Shown: positions 43,168 through 54,511, numbered from the stretch's first letter. The stretch is 64,000 nt of DNA from Pseudomonadota bacterium (GCA_027621405.1 JAQCBT010000019.1:1-64000), one strand, 5' to 3'. Notes: generated from the sequence alone by a model not told the origin. A program made the numbers and translations.

Positions 43168-44382
43168 ATGCAATTTCCTATTTACATGGATTATTCATCT
43201 ACCACTCCGGTCGATCCCCGGGTGGCAGCAAAGATGATGGAATGTCTTACCCTGGAGGGTAATTTCGGTAATCCCGCGTCACGCTCACACATGCTGGGCT
43301 GGAAGGCGGAAGAAGCTGTAGAAACGGCTCGCCGTAACGTGGCAGATCTGATCAACTGTGATCCCCGGGAAATCGTCTGGACGTCCGGCGCGACTGAATC
43401 CGACAATCTAGCCATCAAGGGCGCAGCCCACTTCTACCAGAAGAAGGGCAAGCATATTGTCACTTCCAAGATTGAACACAAGGCTGTACTGGACAGCTGT
43501 CGTCAGCTGGAGCGTGAAGGCTTTGAAGTCACCTATCTGGATCCCGACAAGAACGGCTTGATTACTCCTGAGGCCGTGGCGGCCGCTATTCGCGAAGACA
43601 CAACGCTGGTTTCCCTGATGCATGTCAATAATGAAATCGGTGTCATCAATGATATTGAGGCGATAGGCAAGATTACCCGGGAAAATGGCGTCATCTTCCA
43701 TGTTGATGCTGCACAGAGTCCCGGCAAGGTACCCATCGACCTGGAAACCATGCAGGTGGATCTGATGTCTCTGACATCGCACAAGATTTATGGCCCGAAA
43801 GGAATCGGAGCGCTGTACGTGCGACGTAAGCCAAGGGTTCGGATTGAGCCGCAGATGCATGGCGGAGGACACGAGCGGGGCATGCGCTCCGGCACACTCC
43901 CTACTCACCAGATTGTGGGTATGGGGGAAGCGTTTCGCATCGCCAAGGAAGAGATGGCTGAAGAGAACGCGCGCGTTTTGGCTTTACGCAACCGTCTGCT
44001 TGATGGATTGAAAGATATCGAAGAAGTCTATGTGAATGGTGATCTCGATCATCGGGTAGCCGGCAACCTGAACATCAGCTTCAATTTTGTTGAGGGTGAG
44101 TCCTTGATGATGGCGCTGAGAGACCTGGCGATATCTTCCGGTTCAGCATGCACGTCGGCGAGCCTGGAGCCCTCCTATGTGCTGCGGGCGCTGGGACTGA
44201 ATGACGAGCTGGCCCACAGTTCGCTGCGTATCACCCTGGGCCGGTTCACTACCGAGGAAGAGATCGACTTCGCGATTGAAAAGATTCACGAGGCGGTAGC
44301 TAAACTCAGAGAGTTGTCCCCCTTATGGGATATGTATAAGGATGGGGTGGACCTGAGTCAGGTTCAATGGGCAGCACACTAA
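43168..44382 (+). CDS. iscS: Cysteine desulfurase IscS
   Basis: A 404-residue PLP enzyme taking sulfur from cysteine for cluster assembly and tRNA thiolation. The PLP Lys is in [12 protein letters not shown], and the persulfide Cys is in the [21 protein letters not shown] loop near the C-terminus. N-terminal [15 protein letters not shown] is typical. 33 bases after iscR, followed by iscU. Confidence 0.98.
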   Translation: MQFPIYMDYSSTTPVDPRVAAKMMECLTLEGNFGNPASRSHMLGWKAEEAVETARRNVADLINCDPREIVWTSGATESDNLAIKGAAHFYQKKGKHIVTSKIEHKAVLDSCRQLEREGFEVTYLDPDKNGLITPEAVAAAIREDTTLVSLMHVNNEIGVINDIEAIGKITRENGVIFHVDAAQSPGKVPIDLETMQVDLMSLTSHKIYGPKGIGALYVRRKPRVRIEPQMHGGGHERGMRSGTLPTHQIVGMGEAFRIAKEEMAEENARVLALRNRLLDGLKDIEEVYVNGDLDHRVAGNLNISFNFVEGESLMMALRDLAISSGSACTSASLEPSYVLRALGLNDELAHSSLRITLGRFTTEEEIDFAIEKIHEAVAKLRELSPLWDMYKDGVDLSQVQWAAH

Positions 44383-44409
44383 CAGCAACAGATTGCTAAC
44401 GAGGAAATC

Positions 44410-44796
44410 ATGGCTTATTCAGACAAGGTTATTGATCACTACGAAAACCCACGCAACGTGGGCAAGCTGGATGACGCAGATAGCAACGTCGGTACCGGCA
44501 TGGTTGGCGCGCCGGCTTGCGGTGATGTTATGCGATTACAGATCAAGGTAAATGACCAGGGCGTAATAGAAGACGCCAAGTTCAAGACTTACGGCTGTGG
44601 TTCTGCCATTGCTTCCAGTTCACTTCTGACCGAGTGGGTAAAGGGGCGTTCCCTGGAGGAAGCAACGGCTATCAAGAACAAGGACATCGCTGACGAGCTG
44701 GGCTTGCCGCCGGTTAAAATCCACTGTTCTGTGCTGGCAGAAGATGCAATCAAGGCTGCCATCGCGGACGTGAAGAAGAAACAGGGATCCAGGTAA
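44410..44796 (+). CDS. iscU: Iron-sulfur scaffold IscU
   Basis: A 128-residue scaffold on which [2Fe-2S] clusters form. The three ligand cysteines are at the standard places: Cys37, Cys63 and Cys106, with LPPVKIHC, the site recognised by HscA. A GAGG ribosome site precedes the ATG. Confidence 0.98.
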   Translation: MAYSDKVIDHYENPRNVGKLDDADSNVGTGMVGAPACGDVMRLQIKVNDQGVIEDAKFKTYGCGSAIASSSLLTEWVKGRSLEEATAIKNKDIADELGLPPVKIHCSVLAEDAIKAAIADVKKKQGSR

Positions 44797-44860
44797 TTCA
44801 GTAGCGGCTCTTTAGCTTGGTCGAAAGGGCGGCTGGACAACGCAAACTGAAACAGTATTG

Positions 44861-45184
44861 ATGGCTATATCGATTACAGAAAATGCAGCCAGGCATGTCT
44901 CGGCACAGCTGGCGAATCGAGGCAAGGGACTCGGGATCAGGGTCGGGGTGAAGACCACCGGCTGTTCCGGCATGGCCTATGTGCTCGAATTCGTGGACAA
45001 ACTGGAAGTGGGGGACCAGGTGTTCGAAGACCAGGGCGTGAAGATTATCGTAGACCCCAAGAGCCTGGTCTATATCGACGGAACAGAGATGGATTTCGTC
45101 AAGCAGGGGGTCAATGAAGGATTCGAATTCCGCAACCCCAATGCCAAGGGTGAATGTGGCTGCGGCGAAAGCTTCAGCGTGTAG
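44861..45184 (+). CDS. iscA: Iron-sulfur carrier IscA
   Basis: A 107-residue A-type carrier moving clusters to target proteins. The three cysteines are in [11 protein letters not shown] and the C-terminal [12 protein letters not shown] at 44861; a TTG directly before it is in frame. 64 bases after iscU. Confidence 0.96.
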   Translation: MAISITENAARHVSAQLANRGKGLGIRVGVKTTGCSGMAYVLEFVDKLEVGDQVFEDQGVKIIVDPKSLVYIDGTEMDFVKQGVNEGFEFRNPNAKGECGCGESFSV

Positions 45185-45240
45185 CCGCTCTCATCAAATT
45201 TCAAGCTGACTCTACGCCGAACGCAATCCAGAAACCAATC

Positions 45241-45774
45241 GTGCTTTCCCTGGAACATAACTTCTTTCAAATATTCGACTTGCCCGAGGCTTTCGAGCTG
45301 GATGAGAAAGAACTGGGAGCGCGCTACCACAAGCTGCAGAGTGAGACCCATCCCGATCGTTTTGCCGGCGAAGAGGAAGAGAAGAAGCTGCAGGCCGTGC
45401 AACTTAATAGCTATCTCAACGAAGCCTACGCCACATTGAAATCACCACTGCGTCGAGCCGGCTATCTGTTACAAAGAAAAAATATCGATCCAGAGTCTGT
45501 CAGCCAGGAAGACCTGGATATGGACCTGTTAATGGAACAGATGCAGTTGCGCGAGAACCTCGCCGAATTACCACAAGACGAATCAGCACTGCCCAAACTG
45601 GATGCGATGAAGGCGGAGGCCAAAAGTCGCATCGAAGAGCGTGAGTCCAGATTCTCAGAGGCCTTCTCTGCAGATCAGCTGCCCCAGGCCAAGAAAATAT
45701 TCCACGAGCTACAGTTTATCTACAAACTGCTGGATGAAACCCTGCAAGCCGAAGAACAACGCCTGGGATACTGA
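45241..45774 (+). CDS. hscB: Co-chaperone HscB
   Basis: A 177-residue J-domain protein that hands IscU to HscA. The J domain (1-75) has HPDRF, and the C-terminal three-helix part binds IscU. The frame is open back to ATG 45154 inside iscA, but that would overlap iscA by 31 bases; GTG at 45241 gives the standard start (LSLEHNFFQIFDLP). No good ribosome site is visible. Confidence 0.92.
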   Translation: MLSLEHNFFQIFDLPEAFELDEKELGARYHKLQSETHPDRFAGEEEEKKLQAVQLNSYLNEAYATLKSPLRRAGYLLQRKNIDPESVSQEDLDMDLLMEQMQLRENLAELPQDESALPKLDAMKAEAKSRIEERESRFSEAFSADQLPQAKKIFHELQFIYKLLDETLQAEEQRLGY

Positions 45775-45776
45775 CA

Positions 45777-47642
45777 ATGGCATTGCTGCAAATATCAGAA
45801 CCAGGCGGTGAAGCTGCCAGACCTGCGCACCGACTGGCAGTAGGTATAGATCTTGGGACGACGAACTCCCTGGTCGCGGCCAGTTGCGGCGACAAGGTCG
45901 AGATACTGCCTGATGATAAAGGCAGACACTTGGTACCTTCCGTTGTGCACTACAGCGAGGATGGATCGGTTCAGGTCGGCCATGAGGCCAGGGCCAGGGC
46001 TGCCGCAGATCCATCCAATACCATTGCCTCCGTAAAACGCTGGCTTGGTAAGAGTCAACAGGAAATCAGGCAGTCTTCCCAGGCGTCTCGCTATCAATTT
46101 GATGAGACCAGGGCGGACACGGCGCCGGCAATCATTACCGCAGCCGGTAGCCGCGATCCCGTGCAGATCTCAGCGGACATACTGAGCGCCCTGCGTGACC
46201 AGGCCGAGAGTTGCCTGAAGGGCAAGCTGGAGGGCGCTGTAATTACAGTGCCAGCTTATTTCAATGACTCTCAACGCCAACAGACCAAGGATGCCGCCGA
46301 ACTGGCAGGCATTAAGGTTCTGCGCCTGTTAAATGAGCCAACGGCGGCCGCCGTTGCCTACGGCCTTGACACCGAGGACCAGGGCGCGGTAGTGGTGTTC
46401 GACCTTGGCGGTGGAACCTTCGATGTTTCTCTGCTCAGTATGAGACAGGGTGTATTCGAAGTGCTCGCCACTGGAGGGGATACTAATCTCGGCGGAGATG
46501 ATTTCGATCAGGCAATCTTCGACTGGCTGCAGGGTGGCTTCGCCGCGAAAGCCACAGCGATAGCTGAACAGGTAGAACTGCGTACCTATGCGGAAAAGAT
46601 CAAGCAACAGCTTTCCGCGGATGATGAAGTCGCCGTCGAGTGGTCGGAATACAGTGGCAAGCTGGACCGGGAAGAATTCCGAGCGTTGGTGAAGCCGCTC
46701 GTAGACAAGACCATTCTTACCTGCAGGCGGGTTCTGCGGGATGCAGGGATGGAGCCAGGTCAGATCGACAACATCGTCATGGTGGGCGGAGCAACGCGCA
46801 TGCCGGTCATTCGAGAGGCGGTTGCGGAGTTTTTCGGCAAGCAGCCCCTGGTATCTATTGATCCGGACAAGGCGGTAGCTATCGGTGCAGGCCTGCAGGC
46901 GGACGTCCTGATTGGCAATAAATCTGCAGGCAAGTTCCTGCTGTTGGATGTCAATCCCCTGTCTCTCGGCATTGAGACCATGGGTGAACTGGTTGAGAAA
47001 ATAATTCCCCGCAACACGACGATTCCCGTGGCGAAAGCCCAGGAGTTCACGACCTTCAAGGATGGTCAGACGGCAATGTCCATACACGTGGTACAGGGGG
47101 AGAGAGAGCTGGTGAGTGATTGCCGCTCACTGGCCCGTTTTGAACTGCGTGGTATACCGCCAATGGTAGCCGGTGCGGCAAAGATTCGGGTTACCTTTCA
47201 GGTTGATGCTGATGGCCTGTTGAGTGTTGTTGCCGAAGAGCTCAGCACAGGCAAGAAATCTGAGATTCAGATCAAGCCCAGCTATGGCCTCAATGCGGAC
47301 ACCATTGAGACGATGCTGCAGTCTTCCCATGAGCACGCGAAACAAGACATGGAAATCAGGGCGCAGCGAGAGGCCCAGGTGGAGGCGCAGCAGATCATCG
47401 ATGCCATCAATGCCGCCCGGGAGAGCGATGGTCATCTACTGCAGCCCGGCGAATCGGAGCGCATCGATGCAGCTATCGAACGATTAAAGCAGGCCATACA
47501 GGGTGCCAGCAGCATCGAAATCCATGAGCAGACAGAGAAACTTAACAGGCTCAGTGCTGATTTCGCCGCGCGCAGAATGGATCTGCACATCAAGTCCCTG
47601 CAGGGCGAATCGATTAACGCCATCGAGTCGGCCGAAGAGTAG
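45777..47642 (+). CDS. hscA: Chaperone HscA (Hsp70 class)
   Basis: A 621-residue specialised Hsp70. N-terminal ATPase motifs are [24 protein letters not shown] and [12 protein letters not shown], followed by a substrate domain that binds the LPPVK site of IscU. The gene begins 2 bases after hscB, so translation is coupled. Confidence 0.97.
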   Translation: MALLQISEPGGEAARPAHRLAVGIDLGTTNSLVAASCGDKVEILPDDKGRHLVPSVVHYSEDGSVQVGHEARARAAADPSNTIASVKRWLGKSQQEIRQSSQASRYQFDETRADTAPAIITAAGSRDPVQISADILSALRDQAESCLKGKLEGAVITVPAYFNDSQRQQTKDAAELAGIKVLRLLNEPTAAAVAYGLDTEDQGAVVVFDLGGGTFDVSLLSMRQGVFEVLATGGDTNLGGDDFDQAIFDWLQGGFAAKATAIAEQVELRTYAEKIKQQLSADDEVAVEWSEYSGKLDREEFRALVKPLVDKTILTCRRVLRDAGMEPGQIDNIVMVGGATRMPVIREAVAEFFGKQPLVSIDPDKAVAIGAGLQADVLIGNKSAGKFLLLDVNPLSLGIETMGELVEKIIPRNTTIPVAKAQEFTTFKDGQTAMSIHVVQGERELVSDCRSLARFELRGIPPMVAGAAKIRVTFQVDADGLLSVVAEELSTGKKSEIQIKPSYGLNADTIETMLQSSHEHAKQDMEIRAQREAQVEAQQIIDAINAARESDGHLLQPGESERIDAAIERLKQAIQGASSIEIHEQTEKLNRLSADFAARRMDLHIKSLQGESINAIESAEE

Positions 47643-47675
47643 TCATTCGCAATATTCGGAATATCACAGACAATC

Positions 47676-48014
47676 ATGCCAACACTTAAATTTTTGCCCC
47701 ACGAAGTAATCTGCCCGGAAGGCGCGGAGATTGAAGCAGAAACAGGGGAGAGCATCCTGGATGCCGCGCTGCGCAACAAGATTTCTATCGAGCATGCCTG
47801 TGAGAAGTCCTGTGCTTGCACGACTTGCCACGTGATCGTTCGAGAGGGCTTCTATTCACTGGAAGACGCTGAAGAGAACGAAGAGGACTACCTGGACAAG
47901 GCCTGGGGTCTGGAGCCTGAATCCAGACTAAGCTGCCAGGCCCGGGTGGCCGACGAAGACCTGGTTATTGAAATCCCCAAATACACAATTAACATGGTAT
48001 CCGAGGAACACTAG
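47676..48014 (+). CDS. fdx: ISC-type [2Fe-2S] ferredoxin
   Basis: A 112-residue adrenodoxin-like ferredoxin giving electrons to cluster assembly. Cluster ligands are Cys42, Cys48, Cys51 and Cys87 (ACEKSCACTTC and LSCQAR). 33 bases after hscA. Confidence 0.97.
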   Translation: MPTLKFLPHEVICPEGAEIEAETGESILDAALRNKISIEHACEKSCACTTCHVIVREGFYSLEDAEENEEDYLDKAWGLEPESRLSCQARVADEDLVIEIPKYTINMVSEEH

Positions 48015-48026
48015 GGAGGATTTGGC

Positions 48027-48224
48027 ATGAAGTGGACAGACACCTTTGAAATCGCCATGGCCCTGGCTGACCGGTTCCCGGACACGGATCCGCAATATGT
48101 GAATTTCGTGGATCTGCACCGCTGGGTCTGTGAACTGGAAGATTTCGAGGATGAGCCGAACCGCAGCGGTGAGAAGATCCTGGAGGCGATTCAGATGGCC
48201 TGGATCGAGGAAGCAGCCGACTAG
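48027..48224 (+). CDS. iscX: IscX (YfhJ)
   Basis: A 65-residue acidic protein ending the isc operon. It has the standard MKWTDTFEIAMALADRFPD start and a middle LHRWVCELEDFEDEP. It binds IscS and iron and tunes the desulfurase. A GGAGG ribosome site lies 8 bases before ATG. Confidence 0.96.
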   Translation: MKWTDTFEIAMALADRFPDTDPQYVNFVDLHRWVCELEDFEDEPNRSGEKILEAIQMAWIEEAAD

Positions 48225-48291
48225 CGGTCACTCCTGCTGCCAGGCGAAGCTAATCGATTGAAAAATAGGGCTTTTTCCTGCGGAAAAAGCG

Positions 48292-48320
48292 TACAAAACC
48301 GATAAATTACCACGTATAAT
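48292..48320 (+). promoter_or_regulatory. Promoter of ndk
   Basis: TACAAA (48292-48297), 17 bases, TATAAT (48315-48320), followed by GCGCGC. A 9-bp hairpin GCTTTTTCC/GGAAAAAGC (48270-48278 with 48282-48290) sits just before it, possibly marking the isc operon end. Confidence 0.6.
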
Positions 48321-48358
48321 GCGCGCTCTTTTGAATTCACAGGTTACCTGGAGTGACG

Positions 48359-48781
48359 ATGGCGATCGAACGCACACTTTCAATAATCAAACCGGATGCC
48401 GTGGCCAAGAATGTCATTGGCGAAATCTACAGCCGTTTTGAAAAAGCAGGCCTGAAGATAGTGGCTGCCAAGATGCTGCAACTTGATGACGAATCCGCAG
48501 GCGGATTCTATGCAGAACACAAAGGAAAAGGCTTCTACGGTGACCTGATCGAGTTTATGACCTCTGGTCCTGTCATGGTGCAGGTGCTGGAAGGTGAAAA
48601 TGCCGTCATGCTGAACCGGGAATTGATGGGTGCCACCAATCCGGCAGAAGCAGCAGCTGGCACTATCCGCGCCGATTATGCGCAGTCCATCGATGCCAAT
48701 GCGGTGCATGGCTCTGATTCAACCACTTCCGCCGAGCGTGAAGTCGGCTACTTCTTCAAGCCAGAGGAAATTTGTTCGTAA
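48359..48781 (+). CDS. ndk: Nucleoside diphosphate kinase
   Basis: A 140-residue enzyme balancing nucleoside triphosphates. Active His117 is in NAVHGSDS, with the start [18 protein letters not shown] at 48359 is preferred over GTG two codons upstream. It has its own promoter and leads into rlmN. Confidence 0.97.
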   Translation: MAIERTLSIIKPDAVAKNVIGEIYSRFEKAGLKIVAAKMLQLDDESAGGFYAEHKGKGFYGDLIEFMTSGPVMVQVLEGENAVMLNRELMGATNPAEAAAGTIRADYAQSIDANAVHGSDSTTSAEREVGYFFKPEEICS

Positions 48782-48811
48782 TCCGTCGCCCAGACTCGAG
48801 GTGAGTTGAGC

Positions 48812-49987
48812 ATGGAATCTGAAACACGGCCCAATCTGCTTGGGCTAAGTCGAGCTAATCTTCGAACCCTGTTTACAGAGTTGGGAGAGAAGCCGTTTCG
48901 TGCCGAACAAATTCTGAAGTGGATTCATCAGCGTGGCGTTCTGGACCTGGACGCCATGACTGACATCAGCAAAGTCCTGCGGGAACGTCTCAGGGAATCC
49001 ACGGTAATATCGCTGCCCCGCGTGGTGCAGGATTTTCCTTCCGAGGACGGCAGTCGCAAGTGGATCATCGAAGTCGCGTCTGGCTCTCGAGTGGAGATGG
49101 TATTCATTCCCGAGGCTGGCCGCGGCACGCTCTGTGTTTCGTCTCAGGCGGGCTGTTCACTGGACTGCAGCTTTTGTGCCACAGGCAAACAGGGATTCAA
49201 CAGCAATCTGACAAGCGCTGAAATTATTGGTCAACTGTGGTGGGCAAACAAGGAACTGGGCGGATTTTCAGGAACTGCTACCGATAGCGGGGGAACCCGG
49301 GTCAGCAACGTGGTCATGATGGGCATGGGCGAACCCCTGCTTAATTTTGACAACGTGATGGAAGCGATAGACCTGATGATGGATGACTGTGCCTATGGTC
49401 TGTCAAAGCGCAAGGTTACCATCAGTACTTCCGGTGTCGTGCCGGCTATTGAACGCTTGAAAGACTTCACAGATGCCTCGTTGGCGATCTCCCTACATGC
49501 ACCCAATGACGAACTGCGCAGCAAGATCATGCCGATCAACAGGCGTTATCCCATTGCCCAGCTATTGGCTGCAGTCAGGACCTATATGGAGAGTCTGCCA
49601 GATCGTCGGGTACCAGTGATCGAATATACCCTGATCAAGGGGGTGAATGATCATCGTCAACATGCACGGGAACTGGCCGAGTTGCTCAGGGATTTTCCCT
49701 GCAAGATAAATCTGATTCCGTTTAACCCTTTCGCGCTCAGTGACTATCGGCGACCCAGTGCTTCGGCGATCTCCAATTTCCGGCAGATACTGCAACAGGC
49801 TGGTTATACGGTCACTGTACGCACTACCCGCGCCGATGATATTGGTGCGGCCTGTGGCCAATTGGTAGGCGAGGTTGCAGATCTGACCCGTCGTCATGAC
49901 CGCCACATCAGGAAAACTGCCGAAAAAGCGGGTAAAGTCTTTGATACTACTGATAATTTAGCTGTAGCGGCCGACAGACTAGAGTGA
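48812..49987 (+). CDS. rlmN: 23S rRNA / tRNA adenine C2-methyltransferase RlmN
   Basis: A 391-residue radical-SAM enzyme methylating A2503 of 23S rRNA and A37 of some tRNAs. The cluster motif is Cys115, Cys119, Cys122 (CSLDCSFC). The methyl-carrying Cys is expected near the C-terminus, where GAACGQL is seen. An in-frame TTG two codons upstream is possible; ATG at 48812 is preferred. Confidence 0.97.
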   Translation: MESETRPNLLGLSRANLRTLFTELGEKPFRAEQILKWIHQRGVLDLDAMTDISKVLRERLRESTVISLPRVVQDFPSEDGSRKWIIEVASGSRVEMVFIPEAGRGTLCVSSQAGCSLDCSFCATGKQGFNSNLTSAEIIGQLWWANKELGGFSGTATDSGGTRVSNVVMMGMGEPLLNFDNVMEAIDLMMDDCAYGLSKRKVTISTSGVVPAIERLKDFTDASLAISLHAPNDELRSKIMPINRRYPIAQLLAAVRTYMESLPDRRVPVIEYTLIKGVNDHRQHARELAELLRDFPCKINLIPFNPFALSDYRRPSASAISNFRQILQQAGYTVTVRTTRADDIGAACGQLVGEVADLTRRHDRHIRKTAEKAGKVFDTTDNLAVAADRLE

Positions 49988-50028
49988 GAAACCAGAATCC
50001 GGCCGGTAATTTTGGGGATGCCGACAAG

Positions 50029-50811
50029 ATGAAAAGTGTAAGAACTATCTTGTTACTGCTTATTGCAGGGCTCGCTGCTGGCTGCGTTACCACGACTACC
50101 GGGGGCTTCAATGTCGAGCCGTCGCCCGAAGAGGCTGTGGAAGATTATATCCAGCTTGCTGTCGCCTACTACGACGCCGGCGATCTGGTGAATGCCCGCC
50201 GTCACCTCAGCAGAGCGCTGGACCTGAATGTTCAAAATTCCGAGTTGTATAATGTTCTCGCGCTCGTGATGCAGGCGGAGGGCGATCTTGATCTGGCCGC
50301 TGAAACCTTCGAGCGCTCTATACGCATCGATCGGACAAATTCCCGTGCCAGGAACAACTACGCGGCTCTGCTGTATTCCATGGGTGACTACGAAGAAGCC
50401 TTTGATCAACTCGAAGAAGTGACTCGGGATACCATGTATGAGGGCCGGGCTTTCGCCTTTGAAAGCCTGGGCCGCAGCGCCTTGCGCCTGCAACGCCTCG
50501 AAGAGGCGGAACTGGCATTTCAGCGTGCGCTGCAACTCAATGGCAATCTCTATATCGCCGCGATCGAACTGGCTTTGCTGCACGCCGATCGGCAGGATTG
50601 GAATGGCGCGCGCAGGGTTTTCCGCCAGTATCTGACTACTGCGGAGTTTTATAACTTGCCACATTCTCCCCGCGCCTTGCTGGCCGGGATTAAAATTGAA
50701 AGTAAATTCCAGAATCGTGAACTGGTGGATAACTTCACCCGCATACTCACGACACTCTATCAGGAGTCACCGGAATACCAGGAATATCTGAGGCTGGATG
50801 ATGTCAATTGA
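50029..50811 (+). CDS. pilW: Type IV pilus assembly lipoprotein PilW (PilF)
   Basis: A 260-residue lipoprotein with lipobox AAGC (Cys19), then about six TPR repeats (residues 35-230), e.g. SELYNVLALVMQAEGDLDLA. PilW/PilF helps secretin assembly of type IV pili in the outer membrane. The frame opens at GTG 49984, overlapping rlmN by 4 bases; ATG 50029 gives the signal peptide. Position between rlmN and rodZ is the conserved one. Confidence 0.92.
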   Translation: MKSVRTILLLLIAGLAAGCVTTTTGGFNVEPSPEEAVEDYIQLAVAYYDAGDLVNARRHLSRALDLNVQNSELYNVLALVMQAEGDLDLAAETFERSIRIDRTNSRARNNYAALLYSMGDYEEAFDQLEEVTRDTMYEGRAFAFESLGRSALRLQRLEEAELAFQRALQLNGNLYIAAIELALLHADRQDWNGARRVFRQYLTTAEFYNLPHSPRALLAGIKIESKFQNRELVDNFTRILTTLYQESPEYQEYLRLDDVN

Positions 50812-51925
50812 TCAGACCTCCAGTGAGGTAGAACAGGCGGACGGAAACGCTATCGAAACAGATTCGGTGAATCGGGAGAATTCGCCGTCTCCAGGTGCCC
50901 GGCTCGCCTGGCAGCGTCAGGAAAGAGGGTTGAGCCAGAAAGACGTTGCCGACAAGCTGCATATAACTATCCACTACGTGAATTCTATTGAGCGCGATGC
51001 CTATGAAAAATTGCCGGGCACCGTATTCGCCAAAGGCTATATAAGACGCTACGCAGAACTATTGGATCTCGATGTTGAGGACTATCTGCAAGACTTCGAG
51101 CAATTGCAGTCACAGCAACAGGGCGGGGCGCAGCAACAGGCTATTCAGCGTCGACGTGCTTCCGGCAGACGCAACCGCAGCGTGGCCTTCGCCTCAATGT
51201 TGCTTTTCGTGGGTGTATTTATCGCGGTTTGGTACTTCTCTGAAGGCGAGAATAGCGATGCGGTGGAGGTCGTGAACAGTGAGTCCAGAACCGCGACCGA
51301 AGCCATGGAAGAATCTGATCCAGTGCCATCGTCAACACCCGGGCTTGCAGGCTTGCCTGGGCCTTTAGTGAATGACCAGTCAGCAACCCTGTCTGGCGCA
51401 CCGGCGGAGCCGACTACGGACACAGCTGTGCAAGAGACTGCTGTTGACACTCAACACACGAGCCCGGTAAACCAGGCAGTCCAGACTACTGGCCTGGTTG
51501 AACAGTTATTACCTGGCAACCAGCAGACATCTGTGGCCGATGACGAGCGCGATGCCACTGGCCTGGACGGCCCCGGAGTGCAACAGGCAGAGATGCCGGT
51601 TATACCAGCACCGGTGGCCATGCAGGAACAGGATATTTCGCCAGACACCGAGGAACGCGTGATAATCGTGGAGGCGGAAGGCGATGACATCCTGCGCATC
51701 AGTTTTTCCGGGGAGAGCTGGGTTGAAATCAACGACGGCTCTTCGAACCAGATTTATCGCGATCTCCTGGAAGCGGGAGACATCCTGCAGATTACCGGTA
51801 CGGCACCTTTCAATGTCTTACTTGGTTATGCACCTTTCACCGAACTCACCTTCAATGGTGATGAAGTAGACGTCACCGACAATATTCGAATCGATAACTC
51901 GGCCAGGCTCACAGTCGGCCTCTAG
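50798..51925 (+). CDS. rodZ: Cell-shape protein RodZ
   Basis: A 375-residue single-pass protein. An N-terminal helix-turn-helix (LAWQRQERGLSQKDVADKL, residues 30-100) binds MreB. A membrane helix follows (SVAFASMLLFVGVFIAVWYF, about 128-147), then a Thr/Ala/Pro-rich linker and a C-terminal DUF4115 domain (from about 287). It overlaps pilW by 14 bases. Two ATG codons in a row leave the exact start open. Confidence 0.93.
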   Translation: MMSIDQTSSEVEQADGNAIETDSVNRENSPSPGARLAWQRQERGLSQKDVADKLHITIHYVNSIERDAYEKLPGTVFAKGYIRRYAELLDLDVEDYLQDFEQLQSQQQGGAQQQAIQRRRASGRRNRSVAFASMLLFVGVFIAVWYFSEGENSDAVEVVNSESRTATEAMEESDPVPSSTPGLAGLPGPLVNDQSATLSGAPAEPTTDTAVQETAVDTQHTSPVNQAVQTTGLVEQLLPGNQQTSVADDERDATGLDGPGVQQAEMPVIPAPVAMQEQDISPDTEERVIIVEAEGDDILRISFSGESWVEINDGSSNQIYRDLLEAGDILQITGTAPFNVLLGYAPFTELTFNGDEVDVTDNIRIDNSARLTVGL

Positions 51926-51931
51926 ACCTCC

Positions 51932-53044
51932 ATGCGAACTGAACATGCCATAAATCGCCGTAAGACGCGGCAAATCAAGGTGGGTAATGTACTCATCGGT
52001 GGCGATGCCCCGATCTCAGTGCAAACCATGACCAACACCGAAACCACCGACGTCGAAGCCACCCTGGCCCAAATCCAGCGTATGCAGTCGGCGGGCGTGG
52101 ATATCGTGCGCGTCTCTGTTCCCACCATGGATGCGGCAGAAGCCTTCAGGAAGATTCGCTCTCAGGTCAACTTGCCACTAGTGGCGGATATTCATTTTGA
52201 CTACCGCATCGCCTTGCGGGTGCTGGAATACGGTGTAGATTGCCTGCGCATCAACCCTGGTAATATTGGCAGCGAAGATCGCATAAGGGCCGTGGTCGAT
52301 AGCGCCAAGGACAAGGGAATCCCGATCCGGATCGGGGTCAATGCTGGTTCGCTCGGCAAGGCTCTACTCCGTAAATACGAGGAGCCTAACGCGGATGCCA
52401 TGGTTGAATCCGCACTTACCCAGATCGATATTCTGGACAAGCTGGATTTTCAGGATTTCAAGATCAGCCTCAAGGCCTCCGAAGTATTCATGACCCTGTC
52501 CGCTTACAGAAAACTGGCCACCCAGATCGACAACCCGTTTCATCTCGGCATCACTGAGGCGGGCGGTAAGCGATCGGGTACCGTCAAGTCTGCTATTGGG
52601 CTGGGCGCGTTATTGATGGAAGGGATTGGCGATACGATCCGCGTGTCTCTGGCCGCAGATCCCGTCGAGGAAGTGAAGGTAGGTTTCGACATCCTGAAGA
52701 GTCTCGGTCTTCGCCATAAAGGCGTTAATCTTGTGGCTTGCCCGAGCTGTTCACGGCAGAACTTCGATGTTATCGGTGTGGTGAATGAGTTGGAGTCACG
52801 TCTGGAGGACATCATCACGCCTATCGACGTGGCGGTGATTGGCTGTATCGTGAACGGTCCGGGAGAGGCGAAGGTGGCCGAGATTGGTTTGACCGGTGCC
52901 AGCCCCAACAACCTGGCCTATGTGGAGGGTGTTCCTCATCACAAGATAAACAACGACAAGCTTGTGGACGAACTCGAGGCGATGGTGCGTGCGCGGGTTG
53001 CCATGAAACTCGCTGCGGAAAAGGACCTGATAGCATCTGACTAG
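51932..53044 (+). CDS. ispG: 4-hydroxy-3-methylbut-2-en-1-yl diphosphate synthase
   Basis: A 370-residue [4Fe-4S] enzyme of the MEP pathway, one step before IspH (also in this window). The cluster cysteines are in [10 protein letters not shown] and [11 protein letters not shown]-terminal TIM-barrel motifs include [16 protein letters not shown]. 6 bases after rodZ. Confidence 0.97.
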   Translation: MRTEHAINRRKTRQIKVGNVLIGGDAPISVQTMTNTETTDVEATLAQIQRMQSAGVDIVRVSVPTMDAAEAFRKIRSQVNLPLVADIHFDYRIALRVLEYGVDCLRINPGNIGSEDRIRAVVDSAKDKGIPIRIGVNAGSLGKALLRKYEEPNADAMVESALTQIDILDKLDFQDFKISLKASEVFMTLSAYRKLATQIDNPFHLGITEAGGKRSGTVKSAIGLGALLMEGIGDTIRVSLAADPVEEVKVGFDILKSLGLRHKGVNLVACPSCSRQNFDVIGVVNELESRLEDIITPIDVAVIGCIVNGPGEAKVAEIGLTGASPNNLAYVEGVPHHKINNDKLVDELEAMVRARVAMKLAAEKDLIASD

Positions 53045-53065
53045 ACTACAGATGCAGTAATATAT

Positions 53066-54364
53066 ATGAGCAAGATTCAAGCTATTCGGGGGATGAATGA
53101 CATTCTCCCCGAACAATCCCTCACCTGGCATTATCTCGAAAGAATTTTCCAGCAGGTCGTCAAGAAATTCGGCTACCAGGAAATTCGATTTCCCGTGCTG
53201 GAGCAGACTCAACTATTCAAGCGCTCCATCGGCGAGGTAACCGATATCGTCGAGAAGGAGATGTACAGCTTCGACGATCGTAACGGTGACAACCTCAGCC
53301 TGAGACCGGAAGGCACCGCTGGCTGTGTACGGGCGGCAGATCAACATGGTTTGCTCTACAACCAGCAACAGCGACTGTGGTACCAGGGTCCCATGTTCCG
53401 CCATGAGCGGCCACAGAAAGGACGCTATCGGCAGTTTCACCAGTTTGGTATAGAAGCTTTCGGTATGGTCGGCCCGGACATCGACGCAGAAGTCATCCAG
53501 CTGTCAGCCGAGTTGTGGCGAGAATTAGACCTGCTGAAGTACCTGAATCTTGAAATCAATAACATCGGCAGCGCTTCCGATCGCAAAGCTTATGGTGCAG
53601 CGCTCACAGCCTTTCTGTCGGCAAGGACAGAACAGCTGGACGACGATGCTCGTCGGCGCCTGCACACGAATCCCATGCGCGTGCTGGATAGCAAGAATCC
53701 GCAAGTGCAGGAAGCCTTGACTGGAGCTCCAGTTCTACAGGACTACGTGAACGAAGACAGCAAGTCGCACTACCAGGCACTGTGTAGCATCCTCGACGCG
53801 TTGGGTATCTCTTACTCGGAGAATTCGCGCCTGGTGCGTGGTCTCGATTACTATAATAACTGCGTGTTCGAGTGGACCACGGACCAGCTTGGCGCCCAGG
53901 GTGCGGTTTGTGGTGGCGGTCGCTATGACGGCCTGGTTAAGCAGTTAGGCGGTCGCGAGACTCCGGCCGCAGGGTTTGCCATCGGCATCGAGAGAATCGT
54001 GCTCATGCTGGATTCCTTGGAGAAGGTGCCGGCAGAGGAATTGCGCCCCATCGATGTCTACATACTCGCCGTGGGCGAGGGGCTGTCAGCCCAGACCCTG
54101 CAGCTTGCGGCCGATCTGCGCGCCCGCTATCCGGGGCTGGGTGTCATCAGTCATTGTGGGGGAGGCAAGTACAACTCCCAGATCAAGCGAGCCTTTGCCT
54201 GTGGAGCGCGGGTAGCGGTCATCCTCGAGCAGGAAGACGGCTCAGCGGCCCCCCCGCAGAATGCAAGGCTCCGCCGCCTCGATGATAGCGGGGCGGTCCT
54301 GACCCTCGAAATAGCCCAGATCCCCGAACAGATGGGCGATTTTCTCGAAAATTCAGGCATCTAG
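53066..54364 (+). CDS. hisS: Histidyl-tRNA synthetase
   Basis: A 432-residue class II synthetase. Motif 1 is near GFQEIRFPVLEQT-like sequence, motif 2 is FRHERPQKGRYRQFHQFG, and the His-specific loop is LVRGLDYYNNCVFEW. The anticodon-binding domain is at the C-terminus (about 330-425). It lies 21 bases after ispG, with no ribosome site. Confidence 0.97.
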   Translation: MSKIQAIRGMNDILPEQSLTWHYLERIFQQVVKKFGYQEIRFPVLEQTQLFKRSIGEVTDIVEKEMYSFDDRNGDNLSLRPEGTAGCVRAADQHGLLYNQQQRLWYQGPMFRHERPQKGRYRQFHQFGIEAFGMVGPDIDAEVIQLSAELWRELDLLKYLNLEINNIGSASDRKAYGAALTAFLSARTEQLDDDARRRLHTNPMRVLDSKNPQVQEALTGAPVLQDYVNEDSKSHYQALCSILDALGISYSENSRLVRGLDYYNNCVFEWTTDQLGAQGAVCGGGRYDGLVKQLGGRETPAAGFAIGIERIVLMLDSLEKVPAEELRPIDVYILAVGEGLSAQTLQLAADLRARYPGLGVISHCGGGKYNSQIKRAFACGARVAVILEQEDGSAAPPQNARLRRLDDSGAVLTLEIAQIPEQMGDFLENSGI

Positions 54365-54511
54365 GGCGCCAGACGCTCTACAGATTCGCCACCGGCCCGG
54401 TGAAGGGGTAAAATTAGCGGCTTTTCGAAAGCCGGGGAGCTGAACTTCCCCGGTATTCAACGATCAAACACAAAGCGGTATTCAAAGCAGTATCTATAGA
54501 AGGAGTAGGTC

